Shown here in pieces: positions 43,704 to 52,897 of a DNA stretch of 64,000 bases. Below the pieces are notes generated by a model that ran no database searches, was not told the DNA's origin, and worked only from the letters and a program-made list of their open reading frames with translations. How positions within the stretch are numbered: position 1 is the stretch's first letter; each line of letters opens with the position of its first letter. The translations under genes and the position numbers were made by a program. Source of the stretch: Lewinellaceae bacterium (GTDB lineage: Bacteria > Bacteroidota > Bacteroidia > Chitinophagales > Saprospiraceae); contig JACJYO010000002.1 in NCBI GenBank assembly GCA_020636075.1, positions 682,001 to 746,000 of the forward strand, read 5' to 3'.

Positions 43704-43766
43704 CCGCCAAGACGCTAAGACGCGGAGTGGAGAGTCTTGATGCTCTGCGTCTTAGCGTCTCTGCGC
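43704..43766. repeat. Intergenic palindrome, AAGACGCTAAGACGC family
   Basis: GCCAAGACGCTAAGACGCGGAG (split: 43706-43727) is complementary, with few mismatches, to CTCTGCGTCTTAGCGTCTCTGCGC (43743-43766). The arm repeats the 9-base word AAGACGCTA. It is close to the stop of nspC and the small membrane-protein gene. Confidence 0.9.
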
Positions 43767-43773
43767 TAATAAT

Positions 43774-44916
43774 TCAGGACAACCGGTTTTTATAATCCCG
43801 GTATGAAAACCGTTTCACCACATCCAAGTGGCCGGCGGCCCGCCAAATTGCGATAGCCGGATGCGTCACACCGTTAAACGTTGTGGTTTTCACCATGGTG
43901 TAATGGATCATATCCTCAAATATGATCTTTTGACCCACCTTCAACGGCTTTTCAAAACTGTATTCTTCCATAAAATCGCCGCTCAGGCAACTAACGCCTC
44001 CCAAACGGTATTGGTGTTTATCGCCCGGCTTCGGTTCTGAATTTGCAAAGCGCACTGCAGGCCGGTAGGGCATTTCCAGCGTATCGGGCATGTGTGCGGT
44101 GAATGATACATCCAGAATTGCTGTTTTCACACCTTTATTTTTCACAATATCCAATACCGTCGAAACCAGTACACCCGTGTTCCAGGCAATCGCGCTGCCC
44201 GGTTCGAGGATTACATGTAAGTGGGGGTACCGAGCCCGGAAAGCCTGCAGTACACGGATCAGGTGCGCCACGTCGTAGCCCTGCCGGGTCATCAGATGCC
44301 CCCCGCCAAAGTTTACCCATTTCAACTGGGGCAAAAACAGGCCAAAACGCGCTTCAAAATATTCCAGTGTTTTTTCAAGATCAAAACTCGTGCTTTCGCA
44401 AAGTGTGTGAAAATGCAGGCCTTCGATGCCTTCGGGCAGCTTCCCTTTGAAATTTTCCACGACTTCACCCAAACGGCTTCCCGGGGAGGCCGGGTTGTAC
44501 AAAGCCGTGCCCACCGGCGACCACTCGGGATTTACCCGGATACCGGCGCTGATTTTTTCGGGTGCTTTTTCCAGTCTGCGCCGAAAGCGCTTGTACTGCG
44601 TCAGTGAATTGAAGGTGATGTGGCTGGAATACTGCATGATTTTCCCAAATTCCCGCGGCAGGTAAGCTACGGAGTAAGTGTGCGCTTTGACTTGCATTTC
44701 TTCAAAACACAACCGGGCTTCGCTCAGGGAAGATGCCGTGGCGCCGCTGAGGTATTCCCGTACGATTGGGAAGGCGCTCCACATGGCAAATCCTTTGAAA
44801 GCCAGGATGATCTGCACACCAGCCTCCTGCTGCACCCGGTCGATCAATTCCAGGTTTTTGCGCAGCAGGTTTTCGTCGAGCACAAAACTGGGTGAGGGTA
44901 TTTTGGCAATTTCCAT
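43774..44916 (-). CDS. nspC: Carboxynorspermidine decarboxylase
   Basis: A 380-residue PLP-dependent decarboxylase of the alanine-racemase fold (start MEIAKIPSPSFVLDENLLRK at 44916; the frame is open to 44952). Lys41 in ILAFKGFAMW binds PLP; NFGGGHLMTRQGYD and VILEPGSAIAWNTGVLVSTV form the phosphate and sheet sites, and GGVSCLSGDFMEEY carries the catalytic Cys. It decarboxylates carboxy(nor)spermidine to norspermidine or spermidine. The preceding enzyme, carboxynorspermidine synthase, is at 51686-52894, about 7 kb away, so the pathway is complete in the window although not one operon. Confidence 0.96.
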   Translation of the reverse strand: MEIAKIPSPSFVLDENLLRKNLELIDRVQQEAGVQIILAFKGFAMWSAFPIVREYLSGATASSLSEARLCFEEMQVKAHTYSVAYLPREFGKIMQYSSHITFNSLTQYKRFRRRLEKAPEKISAGIRVNPEWSPVGTALYNPASPGSRLGEVVENFKGKLPEGIEGLHFHTLCESTSFDLEKTLEYFEARFGLFLPQLKWVNFGGGHLMTRQGYDVAHLIRVLQAFRARYPHLHVILEPGSAIAWNTGVLVSTVLDIVKNKGVKTAILDVSFTAHMPDTLEMPYRPAVRFANSEPKPGDKHQYRLGGVSCLSGDFMEEYSFEKPLKVGQKIIFEDMIHYTMVKTTTFNGVTHPAIAIWRAAGHLDVVKRFSYRDYKNRLS

Positions 44917-45013
44917 AGTTCTGTTTTTGTGTAAAGGTTGGCAATAAGGCACAAAAAGACGGAAAATGTGGGAGTTTTACTAAGAGCCTAGCCTGAAACC
45001 ATCATTACCGCTC

Positions 45014-45481
45014 CTACTCCTTCAGCCACCAAAGTTCCACTTCCCCACCCTGCCGCCAAAACACTAGCGCATTTTGTTCGAAACGCCGACCTAAATCCAC
45101 CGCCTGTTCCGCCGGCAATCCTGGCGCCCACCAGCTTTTTTCTGCCGGCCAGTCGCTATTTTCAGAAAGATGAATTGCCGGATACGGGTCATTTGGTAAA
45201 AAGGGCAACAAATTTGTACGCAGTACTTCCTGCCGCAAGGCATTCTCCGACTTGGATAAAATCCTGGACGCCGGATTTTCCGCCGTTAAAAAGGCAAATG
45301 ATTGAAAACTACGCTCAAGTAGCCACTGTTTCAGGTCCAAAGGCGGGGAGGCGCCTATTCGAATATCGAAGGGCGGGTCCAGGATGCGATAAATCGACCG
45401 TAGGTAGGCTGCCACCAGCCGTCGGTCGAGTGTTCTTGGAGAATCTTCCAGCCTTTTTAGTACGGCTACGGGTTTTGACAT
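45014..45481 (-). CDS. DUF3293 domain protein
   Basis: A 155-residue soluble protein. The segment FAFLTAENPASRILSKSENA followed by LRQEVLR is the DUF3293 signature (aFxTAxNPxSxxLSxxEN), and the C-terminus WAPGLPAEQAVDLGRRFEQN ALVFW matches the family's final gly-rich strand and helix. Its function is unknown. It lies head-to-head with yidC with 70 bases between. Confidence 0.85.
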   Translation of the reverse strand: MSKPVAVLKRLEDSPRTLDRRLVAAYLRSIYRILDPPFDIRIGASPPLDLKQWLLERSFQSFAFLTAENPASRILSKSENALRQEVLRTNLLPFLPNDPYPAIHLSENSDWPAEKSWWAPGLPAEQAVDLGRRFEQNALVFWRQGGEVELWWLKE

Positions 45482-45488
45482 ACTTTTG
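45481..45488 (+). promoter_or_regulatory. -7 element before yidC
   Basis: TACTTTTG, matching TAnnTTTG, 63 bases before the yidC ATG; it begins at the DUF3293 start codon and no paired -33 box was clear. Confidence 0.4.
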
Positions 45489-45551
45489 CGGCGCTTTCAA
45501 TGGGTTTACCCAAAATTCGCAACCACTCATTGGATAATTCACACTCAATAG

Positions 45552-47432
45552 ATGGAAGACAAACAAAATAATCTCAATACGATTATCGGCATGGGGCTGA
45601 TTTTCTTGCTGGTGTTTTTGTGGATGCAATATGCAACACCGCCCAAATCCGAGCAAGAAAAGAAGCAAACCCCACAAACTACGGAAAAACAAGCCGAGCC
45701 GACAAACTCAAGCACCACTGCGGAACCTACGGCCGCACCGGCGCTTCCGGATTCCGTTCAGCAACTCGCACAGGCTGCTCGCTTCGGCACTTTTGCTCCT
45801 GCAGCGCAAGGCACAGAGCAAACTGTGACGCTGGAAAACGAACTTATGCGGATAACCTTTACCAATAAGGGCGGCCGGATCAAGGAGGTTTTTCTAAAAA
45901 AATACGACAAGATCAATACCGACACTGCCGGCAACGACATCGTTTCACCCGTTCGGCTACTGGAAGATTCTAAAAACCAGTTCGAATACCTGATCCCGGC
46001 AGCGAACACCACCAATGGGGTAAGCACGGCGGATTTGTATTTTGAAACCATCAAATCGGGCAATCAGGTCGTATTTCGCGCACCTACAACCAACGGTGGC
46101 TACCTGGAACAGCGGTACACCCTGCAACCCGACAACTATCAGATTGATTACGAAGTAGGCGGGCAGGGCCTGCAGGCAGCACTGGCGCCTGGGCAAAACA
46201 CCCTCCGCCTCAATTGGGTAAACCACCTTGGCAAACTGGAACGCAACCAGCAGTACGAGCGCAACATGTCGACGGTTTATTACAAACCCAACGACGATGA
46301 TCCGGACTACTGCGATTGCCGGGGCAACGACTCCGACGACCTGGGCGACCAGCCAATCAAATGGATTGCGCACTCAAACCAGTTTTTCAATACCTCACTG
46401 ATGGCCAACAACTTTTCCTTCCGGAAATTTGTCGGCCAAACGGAAATGCACACCGACGCGGAAAAAGACCTGAAAACCTTGCGGTCTACCGCAGTAGTTC
46501 CGTTGGACAATGGCAGTGCTAAAATGACGATCTACAGCGGCCCCAATGAATTTGACCGGCTCAGGGCCTACAATATTGAATTGCAGGACATTATTCCCTT
46601 CGGCTCGTCTATTTTCGGCGCCATCAACCGCTGGGTGGTCCATCCGCTGTTTGAAATTCTTTCGCGTTTTATCAGCAATGCCGGCCTGGCCATTTTGGCA
46701 CTTACGTTTTTAGTCAAATTCCTGCTGTATCCGTTAACCTACAAAATGGTACACAGCCAGTCAAAGATGGCGGCGTTGAAACCCAAAATTGACGAATTGC
46801 GGAAAAAATTCGGTGGCGACCAGCAAGCGATGTCGGTTGAAACCATGAAGCTGTACAGCGAATTCAAGGTAAACCCGCTGGGTGGCTGTTTCCCGATATT
46901 CCTGCAAATGCCGATCTGGTTTGCGTTGTACCGGTTTTTCCCCTCAGCTATTGAATTTCGGCAGGCGAGTTTCCTCTGGGCCACGGACTTGTCGAGTTAT
47001 GATGTAGCGTTCCACCTGCCGACCTATGTGTGGGGCTTTGGCAATCACCTGAGCGCCTTCACGCTTATTTGGGTGGTCACAACATTATGGTACACCTGGT
47101 ACTCCATGAAGCAGATGGACAGTTCGGCCATGGCAGCCAATGATCAAATGAAGATCATGAAATACATGCAGTTCGGTATGCCGGTCATGTTCATGTTTTT
47201 CTTCAACAATTTTGCCTCCGGACTTACCCTGTATCTCTGTTTCAGCAACCTGCTGAATATCGGGCAAATGGTGGGCACCAAGCAGTTTTTGATCGACCAC
47301 GATAAGATCAAAGCGCAGTTGGAAGCGAATAAAAACCGACCAAAGAAAACAGGCGGCTGGCGCGATCGTTTCGAAGCAGCCATGAAGGAACAACAACGCG
47401 TACAGGCGGAGAAAGCTAAGAAGAAAAAGTAA
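45552..47432 (+). CDS. yidC: Membrane protein insertase YidC
   Basis: A 626-residue insertase. One N-terminal membrane helix (IIGMGLIFLLVFLWMQYA, about 11-28) is followed by a Pro/Glu/Thr-rich linker, a large periplasmic beta-domain (about 75-355, beginning VTLENELMRITFTNKGGRIK) and the conserved insertase core: LAILALTFLVKFLLYPLTYK, MAALKPKIDELRKKFGGDQQ, GGCFPIFLQMPIWFALYRFF (the FPIFLQMPIWFALYR signature) and FNNFASGLTLYLCFSNLL. The C-terminal tail is Lys-rich. It inserts inner-membrane proteins alone or with SecYEG. A terminator follows. Confidence 0.98.
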   Translation: MEDKQNNLNTIIGMGLIFLLVFLWMQYATPPKSEQEKKQTPQTTEKQAEPTNSSTTAEPTAAPALPDSVQQLAQAARFGTFAPAAQGTEQTVTLENELMRITFTNKGGRIKEVFLKKYDKINTDTAGNDIVSPVRLLEDSKNQFEYLIPAANTTNGVSTADLYFETIKSGNQVVFRAPTTNGGYLEQRYTLQPDNYQIDYEVGGQGLQAALAPGQNTLRLNWVNHLGKLERNQQYERNMSTVYYKPNDDDPDYCDCRGNDSDDLGDQPIKWIAHSNQFFNTSLMANNFSFRKFVGQTEMHTDAEKDLKTLRSTAVVPLDNGSAKMTIYSGPNEFDRLRAYNIELQDIIPFGSSIFGAINRWVVHPLFEILSRFISNAGLAILALTFLVKFLLYPLTYKMVHSQSKMAALKPKIDELRKKFGGDQQAMSVETMKLYSEFKVNPLGGCFPIFLQMPIWFALYRFFPSAIEFRQASFLWATDLSSYDVAFHLPTYVWGFGNHLSAFTLIWVVTTLWYTWYSMKQMDSSAMAANDQMKIMKYMQFGMPVMFMFFFNNFASGLTLYLCFSNLLNIGQMVGTKQFLIDHDKIKAQLEANKNRPKKTGGWRDRFEAAMKEQQRVQAEKAKKKK

Positions 47433-47450
47433 TGACGTAATAATTTTAAA

Positions 47451-47487
47451 AGCGGGGATGCAACTGTCATTGCATCCCCGCTTTTTT
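47451..47487 (+). terminator. Intrinsic terminator after yidC
   Basis: AGCGGGGATGCAA / TTGCATCCCCGCT hairpin with a 6-base loop and a T-run, 19 bases after the yidC stop. Confidence 0.92.
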
Positions 47488-47598
47488 ATTTACTGAGCAG
47501 GATTTTGAGAAACGGTATAATCTGAGAATCCAACCCATTGTTGCTTATTTTCGTCTCATGCGGTTTTACCTTTCCACTTTCAAACCTGAATTGAAATC

Positions 47599-48645
47599 AT
47601 GCAAATTATAAACCTGCTTTCCGATACTGGCACGAAACCAACACCCGAAATGCTCAAGGCCATGATGGCCGCTGAAGTTGGCGACGATGTTTTTCGTGAA
47701 GACCCAACGGTAAACGCTCTGGAAGAAAAATGTGCAGCACTGGTCGGTCACGAAGCCGCGCTGTTTTGCCCCAGCGGCACTATGACCAACCAGATTGCCC
47801 TGAAGGTGCACACGCGCCCGTTGGATGAGGTTATTTGTGATGAAATGAGCCACATTTACCAATATGAAGTTGGCGGATACGCCTACAACAGCGGGATTGG
47901 GGTGAACCTCATCCGGACCGAAAATGGCATTCTCAATGCCGACCTGGTGCAGGCCGCCGTAAAGCCGCGCTTTGACTGGCTGCCGAAAAGCAGCCTCGTG
48001 GTGGTTGAAAACACCTGTAACAAAGGCGGGGGAAGTACCTACACACTCGATACGATCAAAGGTATTCGGGAAGTCTGCAAAAGCAACGGACTGGCCTTGC
48101 ACCTCGACGGCGCCCGTTTGTTTAACGCCCTGGTGGAAAGCGGCGACCATCCCGCCGATTTCGGTGCGCAAGTCGACAGCATTAGCATTTGCCTGTCGAA
48201 GGGATTGGGCGCTCCGGTAGGTTCGGTCTTGACCGGCAACCGCAATTTTATTGCCGAAGCCCGGCGGGTGCGCAAGGTAATGGGCGGTGGCATGCGTCAG
48301 GCCGGTTACCTTGCGGCAGCGGGCATTTATGCACTTGATCATCATGTCGAACGGCTAAAAGTGGATCATGCCCATGCCCGGAAACTTGCGACGGCACTTG
48401 GGCAACTAGCCTACACGGCGAACATCCGGCCTGTACAAACCAACATTGTCATTTTTGATTTGGTGAAACCCGCCGTGCCACCCCATTTTTTAGAATATCT
48501 GAAATCAAACGGAGTCTCGGCTTCTGCCTTTGGCCCGCAAACAATCCGTTTTGTGACGCACCTGGATGTCAGTGCTGAAATGATAAACCGGGCCATCGAA
48601 ATCCTGAAAACCTATTCAGCAGCGGGCAACAAATCCCAACCATAG
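47599..48645 (+). CDS. ltaE: Low-specificity L-threonine aldolase
   Basis: A 348-residue PLP enzyme cleaving threonine to glycine and acetaldehyde. The N-terminus MQIINLLSDTGTKPTPEML, GDDVFREDPTVNALEEKCA and FCPSGTMTNQIALKVHTRP are family hallmarks; the PLP pocket has Asp170 in LHLDGARLFNA and Lys201 in ICLSKGLGAPVGSV. VMGGGMRQAGYLAAAGIYAL completes the signature. Its last 34 bases overlap, tail to tail, the lipoprotein gene on the other strand. With kbl at 60443 it gives two threonine/glycine enzymes in one window. Confidence 0.95.
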   Translation: MQIINLLSDTGTKPTPEMLKAMMAAEVGDDVFREDPTVNALEEKCAALVGHEAALFCPSGTMTNQIALKVHTRPLDEVICDEMSHIYQYEVGGYAYNSGIGVNLIRTENGILNADLVQAAVKPRFDWLPKSSLVVVENTCNKGGGSTYTLDTIKGIREVCKSNGLALHLDGARLFNALVESGDHPADFGAQVDSISICLSKGLGAPVGSVLTGNRNFIAEARRVRKVMGGGMRQAGYLAAAGIYALDHHVERLKVDHAHARKLATALGQLAYTANIRPVQTNIVIFDLVKPAVPPHFLEYLKSNGVSASAFGPQTIRFVTHLDVSAEMINRAIEILKTYSAAGNKSQP

Positions 48646-49319
48646 CCCGAAGATGTCCACCAGCTGTAGGTAGATGCCCGAACGATGCCGTATTTCCCTG
48701 CGTAAACATAGGTTTCACCGTTTCCGTCAAAAGCCATGCTGCGGTTGTCAACTACAACATTCAGGCGGTCATAGTCCTGGCCAAAAAGCGAATAATCCTG
48801 TGCATACCCGTTCCGGAAACATTCGCAATACGATAAATCCGTTTTCCAGCCGGCAATTTGAATTTTGGGATTAGCAACCGGGGCAAGTGATAAGCCCGTC
48901 GAACCGGCGGCATAATGGAAAAGCCGCGATTTCAGGTAGGAGGTTCCATCCGGATAGATTTTCAGGGTATCATCTTTGATGTCCAGGTAGTAGTGGTAAA
49001 CGCTGTCTTTTTCCGGCGCCAGCCAGCCATCTACATCGCCGTTGTAGCGAACTTCTTCCGCAACTTGAAATCCCTTTGCATCCTTGCCAACAATCGTAAG
49101 CACCAGAGTATCGTCGGTGTACACAAAATCGTCGGTGGAGGATTGATAATACTTCTCACCCAGTAAACCGAGGTAGCGACTGGTTTGCCCAACAGCCATT
49201 TGATCGAATTGGATCGGGTTTCCTGCAGAAACAGGACCGGCGGGGCATTCTTTTTTACAACTGTGTATCAGAAGAATTGCTATTGAAAATGCGATTACAT
49301 ACGTGATTTGCTTAGCCAT
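48612..49319 (-). CDS. Putative lipoprotein of unknown function
   Basis: A 235-residue protein with a lipoprotein signal: ITYVIAFSIAILLIHSCKKE, with Cys21 after Ser20 (LIHSC box). After it come GNPIQFDQMAVGQTSRYLG, repeated beta segments (DDTLVLTIVGKDAKGFQVAE, KDSVYHYYLDIKDDTLKIYP) and a C-terminal YVYAGKYGIVRASTYSWWTS, suggesting a compact beta domain. I do not recognise the family. The stop codon overlaps the convergent ltaE gene by 34 bases, leaving no room for a terminator between them. Confidence 0.68.
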   Translation of the reverse strand: MAKQITYVIAFSIAILLIHSCKKECPAGPVSAGNPIQFDQMAVGQTSRYLGLLGEKYYQSSTDDFVYTDDTLVLTIVGKDAKGFQVAEEVRYNGDVDGWLAPEKDSVYHYYLDIKDDTLKIYPDGTSYLKSRLFHYAAGSTGLSLAPVANPKIQIAGWKTDLSYCECFRNGYAQDYSLFGQDYDRLNVVVDNRSMAFDGNGETYVYAGKYGIVRASTYSWWTSSGYGWDLLPAAE

Positions 49320-49467
49320 ACGTTTTTGTATTTTTTAATCGTATAGACTTCTCTAATTTCATAAAACGTTGGGTTACAAGGCCCGATTTTTGTAATAATT
49401 ACCGAATTCCATTTTCCAATAATTACCTTTACCTAGTTCTTTTTTCCGTTTAATACCAAATTCAACT

Positions 49468-50820
49468 ATGGAAACACCAGTTTATTCCCAGCCGGAACCC
49501 TCAAGACCCTCCCGAATTCTCGTCGGAATTATTATCGCAGCCTTGCTGGCCATTGCCGCCTTTTGGTACTTCAATTCGCGGGGCGCATCAGACGAGATCA
49601 AATATGCCTTTGCCATTAACCATGCCTTTGAAAACCCTATTGTTTTTTACGGCGGGAAAGACTTGCGTTATGAAATCACACCGCGCGACAAGCGCTTGCT
49701 CAAGGTATATGTGCCGCCACAAGATCTTAACACGCCCAAATATCTTTTGGTAGAAGATGGAGAACTGGATTTCCTGGGTTTTGTAAAAAAGGACCAGACA
49801 TTTATCCCGCTTCAACTTTATCAAATACACAATGCCCGCCCCGGAAGGCCCACCTCGCCTGTAACTGATTGTAAAACCTACATCGAAGTGGCTACAGGTA
49901 CCGATAGCATTTTGGTGCTGATCGATGGCAAACACATCTTGCCCGGGAAAAAAGTTGGCCCCAACCTCTACGCCATCAATTTTTGCGAGACGACACGGCA
50001 ACACGAATTTCAGGTGCTCGGATACCCGAATTCATCCCTGGCGATGAAGGGCATCCGCCCGCAAACCTTTTCCCTGACAGGGCCGGGTAGCACCGGCACC
50101 ACCCGTGGATTTTGGTATAAAATCGATGCCTCGGGCGATACGATCCGCTATGGTCAGAGCCCGGCCATGTACGATATGGCACTCATAAATCCCACCCCAC
50201 AACAAAACACAGGAAGTGGATCATCAAATCGCAACCTCAGACCGGCGCAATACAGTACCGACCAGGGTACGAAGAGTGCGGTGACCAAAGTGATCTTTTC
50301 CATGCCCCGGAGCATGCAGGCGCCCTGGGTATATCTGAATGAAAAACGCATCACCAATTTCACACTCAATGCGGCTCGCAACGAAGTAACTTTTTGGGTT
50401 AAACAAAACGGCCAACCCGTGAATGTGCGTATTGGAGACACGAATTGCGAGTGCCAGGCTACCGGCAAGGCCGTCAACCCGGTACTGGAACTGCGGGGCT
50501 TTTGCCAATGCCGGGATATTCAGATTTATGTTCAACTCGATCCCGGACTGGACCGATACCGCAACAAACTCCGCATTTATGTCGACGGGCAATTAACTGA
50601 TATTGCCTTGCCGCCGGCCGGCCAACCGCTCATGTTCCCGGTACGGAAACTGGACCGCGATCAGTATGTTGAACTGAAACTGCTTTTGCCGGATGACACG
50701 GGCAATACCGGCTTGTTTGATGTGTGCAATTTTACGGTGCCATCGGAGGCTACTACGGTGAACCTGAGCCCTTCCTGTGGTTGTCCGACTTGCCCGCCCA
50801 ACATTAAAGTTTCGGGCTAG
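49468..50820 (+). CDS. Membrane-anchored protein with a Cys-rich C-terminus, unknown function
   Basis: A 450-residue protein. After a short cytoplasmic segment (METPVYSQPEPSRPSR), residues about 17-36 are one membrane helix (ILVGIIIAALLAIAAFWYFN), so most of the protein faces the periplasm. There are two similar beta-rich parts, at about 45-200 and 270-430, each ending in a short Cys-containing strand. Cysteines cluster at NCECQATG, FCQCRDIQ and SPSCGCPTCPPN near the C-terminus, as pairs that could bind metal or form disulfides. No known domain is recognised. It is convergent with the 50827 gene, 6 bases apart, and has no operon partner. Confidence 0.65.
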   Translation: METPVYSQPEPSRPSRILVGIIIAALLAIAAFWYFNSRGASDEIKYAFAINHAFENPIVFYGGKDLRYEITPRDKRLLKVYVPPQDLNTPKYLLVEDGELDFLGFVKKDQTFIPLQLYQIHNARPGRPTSPVTDCKTYIEVATGTDSILVLIDGKHILPGKKVGPNLYAINFCETTRQHEFQVLGYPNSSLAMKGIRPQTFSLTGPGSTGTTRGFWYKIDASGDTIRYGQSPAMYDMALINPTPQQNTGSGSSNRNLRPAQYSTDQGTKSAVTKVIFSMPRSMQAPWVYLNEKRITNFTLNAARNEVTFWVKQNGQPVNVRIGDTNCECQATGKAVNPVLELRGFCQCRDIQIYVQLDPGLDRYRNKLRIYVDGQLTDIALPPAGQPLMFPVRKLDRDQYVELKLLLPDDTGNTGLFDVCNFTVPSEATTVNLSPSCGCPTCPPNIKVSG

Positions 50821-50826
50821 CAGCGG

Positions 50827-51558
50827 TTATTTGCTCCAGGCTTCGCGCCAGTCGCGCACAGGCATGCGTTTCAACGGGTACCAGTTGCCCCACCAGTCGA
50901 AGTATTCCAGGTTATGAAAATTGAGTTTGTAGTCAAACTCACTGGGCAGATCGTAGACAAAACCGGGATAGTAAAATTCTTTCCCCAATTGTCGAGCGTA
51001 CTCAATTTCGAGCAACATGGTAAACGTGCCTAAACTGCGTGCTGCTTCTTCCGGGTCGTGAATACAGTAGTTGCCAGCCATGCTGCGCTGCCCCATATGG
51101 AAAAAACTGGTCGCAATATGCCGCTCGCTATTGAATACATCAAACTCAATACCCAAGCAGGGCATCATGTGGCTCCAGGAACTGAAAAACCCGTAAATAG
51201 AAGAAGGGCGATTGTGATGGAAACGCGCTGCATGCCGTTCAAACAACAGTTCATGCCGGCGCAAAATGCGCAACGGGCGCCGCAAAATGCGCAAATCGGC
51301 ATTGCGCCGCAAGCAACGGCGCTGGCTCTTACTGAGCTGAAACCCGTCGAGCCGGATGCGCAGCAGCACGACGCGGCAAGGTTCGCCCCGCCATTCCCAA
51401 TGATTTCGGCGAAAAATCAGATCCGACCAATAGCACCAGCCATCCTCACAAAACTGGTCGAAGACCATTGGATGCAAAGGCTCCATCGGGATGTACTCCT
51501 CGATGTGATTCGGGTTGAAAGAAATATCCCGGAATACCGCTAGTGATTTAGAATGCAA
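50827..51558 (-). CDS. Arginyl/leucyl-tRNA-protein transferase-like protein
   Basis: A 243-residue soluble protein. The N-terminal part (MVFDQFCEDGWCYWSDLIFR, RVVLLRIRLDGFQLSKSQRR, CLRRNADLRI) and the C-terminal GNAT-like part (LEIEYARQLGKEFYYPGFVY, with DYKLNFHNLEYFDWWGNWYP) match the two-domain plan of arginyltransferase (ATE)/Bpt enzymes that add Arg or Leu from tRNA to protein N-termini, marking them for ClpP-type degradation. Bacteroidota proteins of this length are usually annotated so, but the acceptor and the transferred residue are untested. No partner is adjacent. Confidence 0.68.
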   Translation of the reverse strand: MHSKSLAVFRDISFNPNHIEEYIPMEPLHPMVFDQFCEDGWCYWSDLIFRRNHWEWRGEPCRVVLLRIRLDGFQLSKSQRRCLRRNADLRILRRPLRILRRHELLFERHAARFHHNRPSSIYGFFSSWSHMMPCLGIEFDVFNSERHIATSFFHMGQRSMAGNYCIHDPEEAARSLGTFTMLLEIEYARQLGKEFYYPGFVYDLPSEFDYKLNFHNLEYFDWWGNWYPLKRMPVRDWREAWSK

Positions 51559-51685
51559 AGCCTGAACTGTGTTTGATTTCCGGATTTATTATTGCGAAAG
51601 TAAGGTGCTCCAGGGATTTCTTTTTCTACGAACCTGATATTGTGCCTATTTTTGCCAGCCATTGCTTCATTGAAACTCAACGTAA

Positions 51686-52894
51686 ATGTCCAAAGTTCTG
51701 ATTATTGGCGCCGGTGGCGTCGGTCGTGTTGTAGCCTACAAATGTGCACAGCACCGCAGTGTTTTCAGCGATATTTTGCTGGCAAGCCGTACCAAAAAAA
51801 AGTGTGATGTAATCGCTGATGCAATCTACAAGGCGTACGGCGGCCCGAAAATTAAAACGGCCAAACTGGATGCCGACGATGTTGAACAAACCGTCGCGCT
51901 TATCCGAAAGTTCCAACCCGAGCTCGTAATTAATGTCGCCCTACCCTATCAGGACCTTCCCATTATGGATGCTTGCCTGGAAACCGGCGTCAATTACATG
52001 GATACCGCCAACTATGAACCCAAGGATGTTGCCAAGTTCGAATACTCCTGGCAGTGGGCCTACCAGGAGCGTTTCAAAAAGAAAGGTATTATGGCCCTCC
52101 TGGGCTGCGGTTTTGACCCGGGTGTAACCAGTGTTTTTACGGCATACGCCAAAAAATACTATTTCGACGAAATCCATTATCTCGACATTGTGGATGCCAA
52201 CGCAGGCAGCCATGGCAAGGCTTTCGCGACCAATTTCAACCCGGAAATCAACATCCGGGAAGTGACTCAAAAGGGAAAATACTGGGAAAATGGCCGCTGG
52301 GTGGAAACCGAACCGCATGAAATCTGGAAAGACATCGACTACCCCGAAATTGGGCCTAAGCGCTCTTATCTGATTTACCATGAGGAACTGGAAAGCCTGG
52401 TAAAAAACTTTCCAACGCTCAAACGCGCCCGCTTTTGGATGACCTTTAGTGAAGAATATCTCACACACCTCCGGGTTATTCAGAATATCGGAATGGCCGG
52501 CATTGAGCCTGTTCGGTATAAAGGCATCGACATCGTGCCCTTGCAGTTTTTGAAAGCGGTATTACCGGCTCCAGAAGAGCTCGGCGAGAACTACACCGGC
52601 TTCACCAGTATCGGCTGCCGGATCAAAGGTGTCAAAGACGGAAAAGAACGCACCTATTACATTTGGAACAACTGTTCCCACCAGGCTGCATACCAGGAAA
52701 CCGGCACGCAAGGCGTAAGTTACACCACCGGAGTGCCTGCGATGATCGGCGCCCGGATGATCCTGGAAGGCAAGTGGAACGGCACGGGTGTGTTCAATGT
52801 GGAAGAATTAAATCCCGATCCTTTCCTCGACAGACTCAAGCAGGACGGCCTACCCTGGCATGAAAAAGTGGATATTGATCTGGGAATGGATTAA
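51686..52894 (+). CDS. Carboxynorspermidine synthase (saccharopine dehydrogenase family)
   Basis: A 402-residue NADPH-dependent reductase that condenses an aldehyde with a diamine to form carboxynorspermidine or carboxyspermidine. A Rossmann motif GAGGVGRVVAYKCAQH opens the protein; ELVINVALPYQDLPIMDACL, GVNYMDTANYEP, LLGCGFDPGVTSVFTAYAKK and VDANAGSHGKAFATNFNPEI follow, typical of this branch rather than of lysine-pathway enzymes. A TATTTTTG box (51647-51654) is upstream. It pairs with nspC at 43774-44916. The substrate (diaminopropane or putrescine) cannot be told from sequence. Confidence 0.92.
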   Translation: MSKVLIIGAGGVGRVVAYKCAQHRSVFSDILLASRTKKKCDVIADAIYKAYGGPKIKTAKLDADDVEQTVALIRKFQPELVINVALPYQDLPIMDACLETGVNYMDTANYEPKDVAKFEYSWQWAYQERFKKKGIMALLGCGFDPGVTSVFTAYAKKYYFDEIHYLDIVDANAGSHGKAFATNFNPEINIREVTQKGKYWENGRWVETEPHEIWKDIDYPEIGPKRSYLIYHEELESLVKNFPTLKRARFWMTFSEEYLTHLRVIQNIGMAGIEPVRYKGIDIVPLQFLKAVLPAPEELGENYTGFTSIGCRIKGVKDGKERTYYIWNNCSHQAAYQETGTQGVSYTTGVPAMIGARMILEGKWNGTGVFNVEELNPDPFLDRLKQDGLPWHEKVDIDLGMD

Positions 52895-52897
52895 TTT

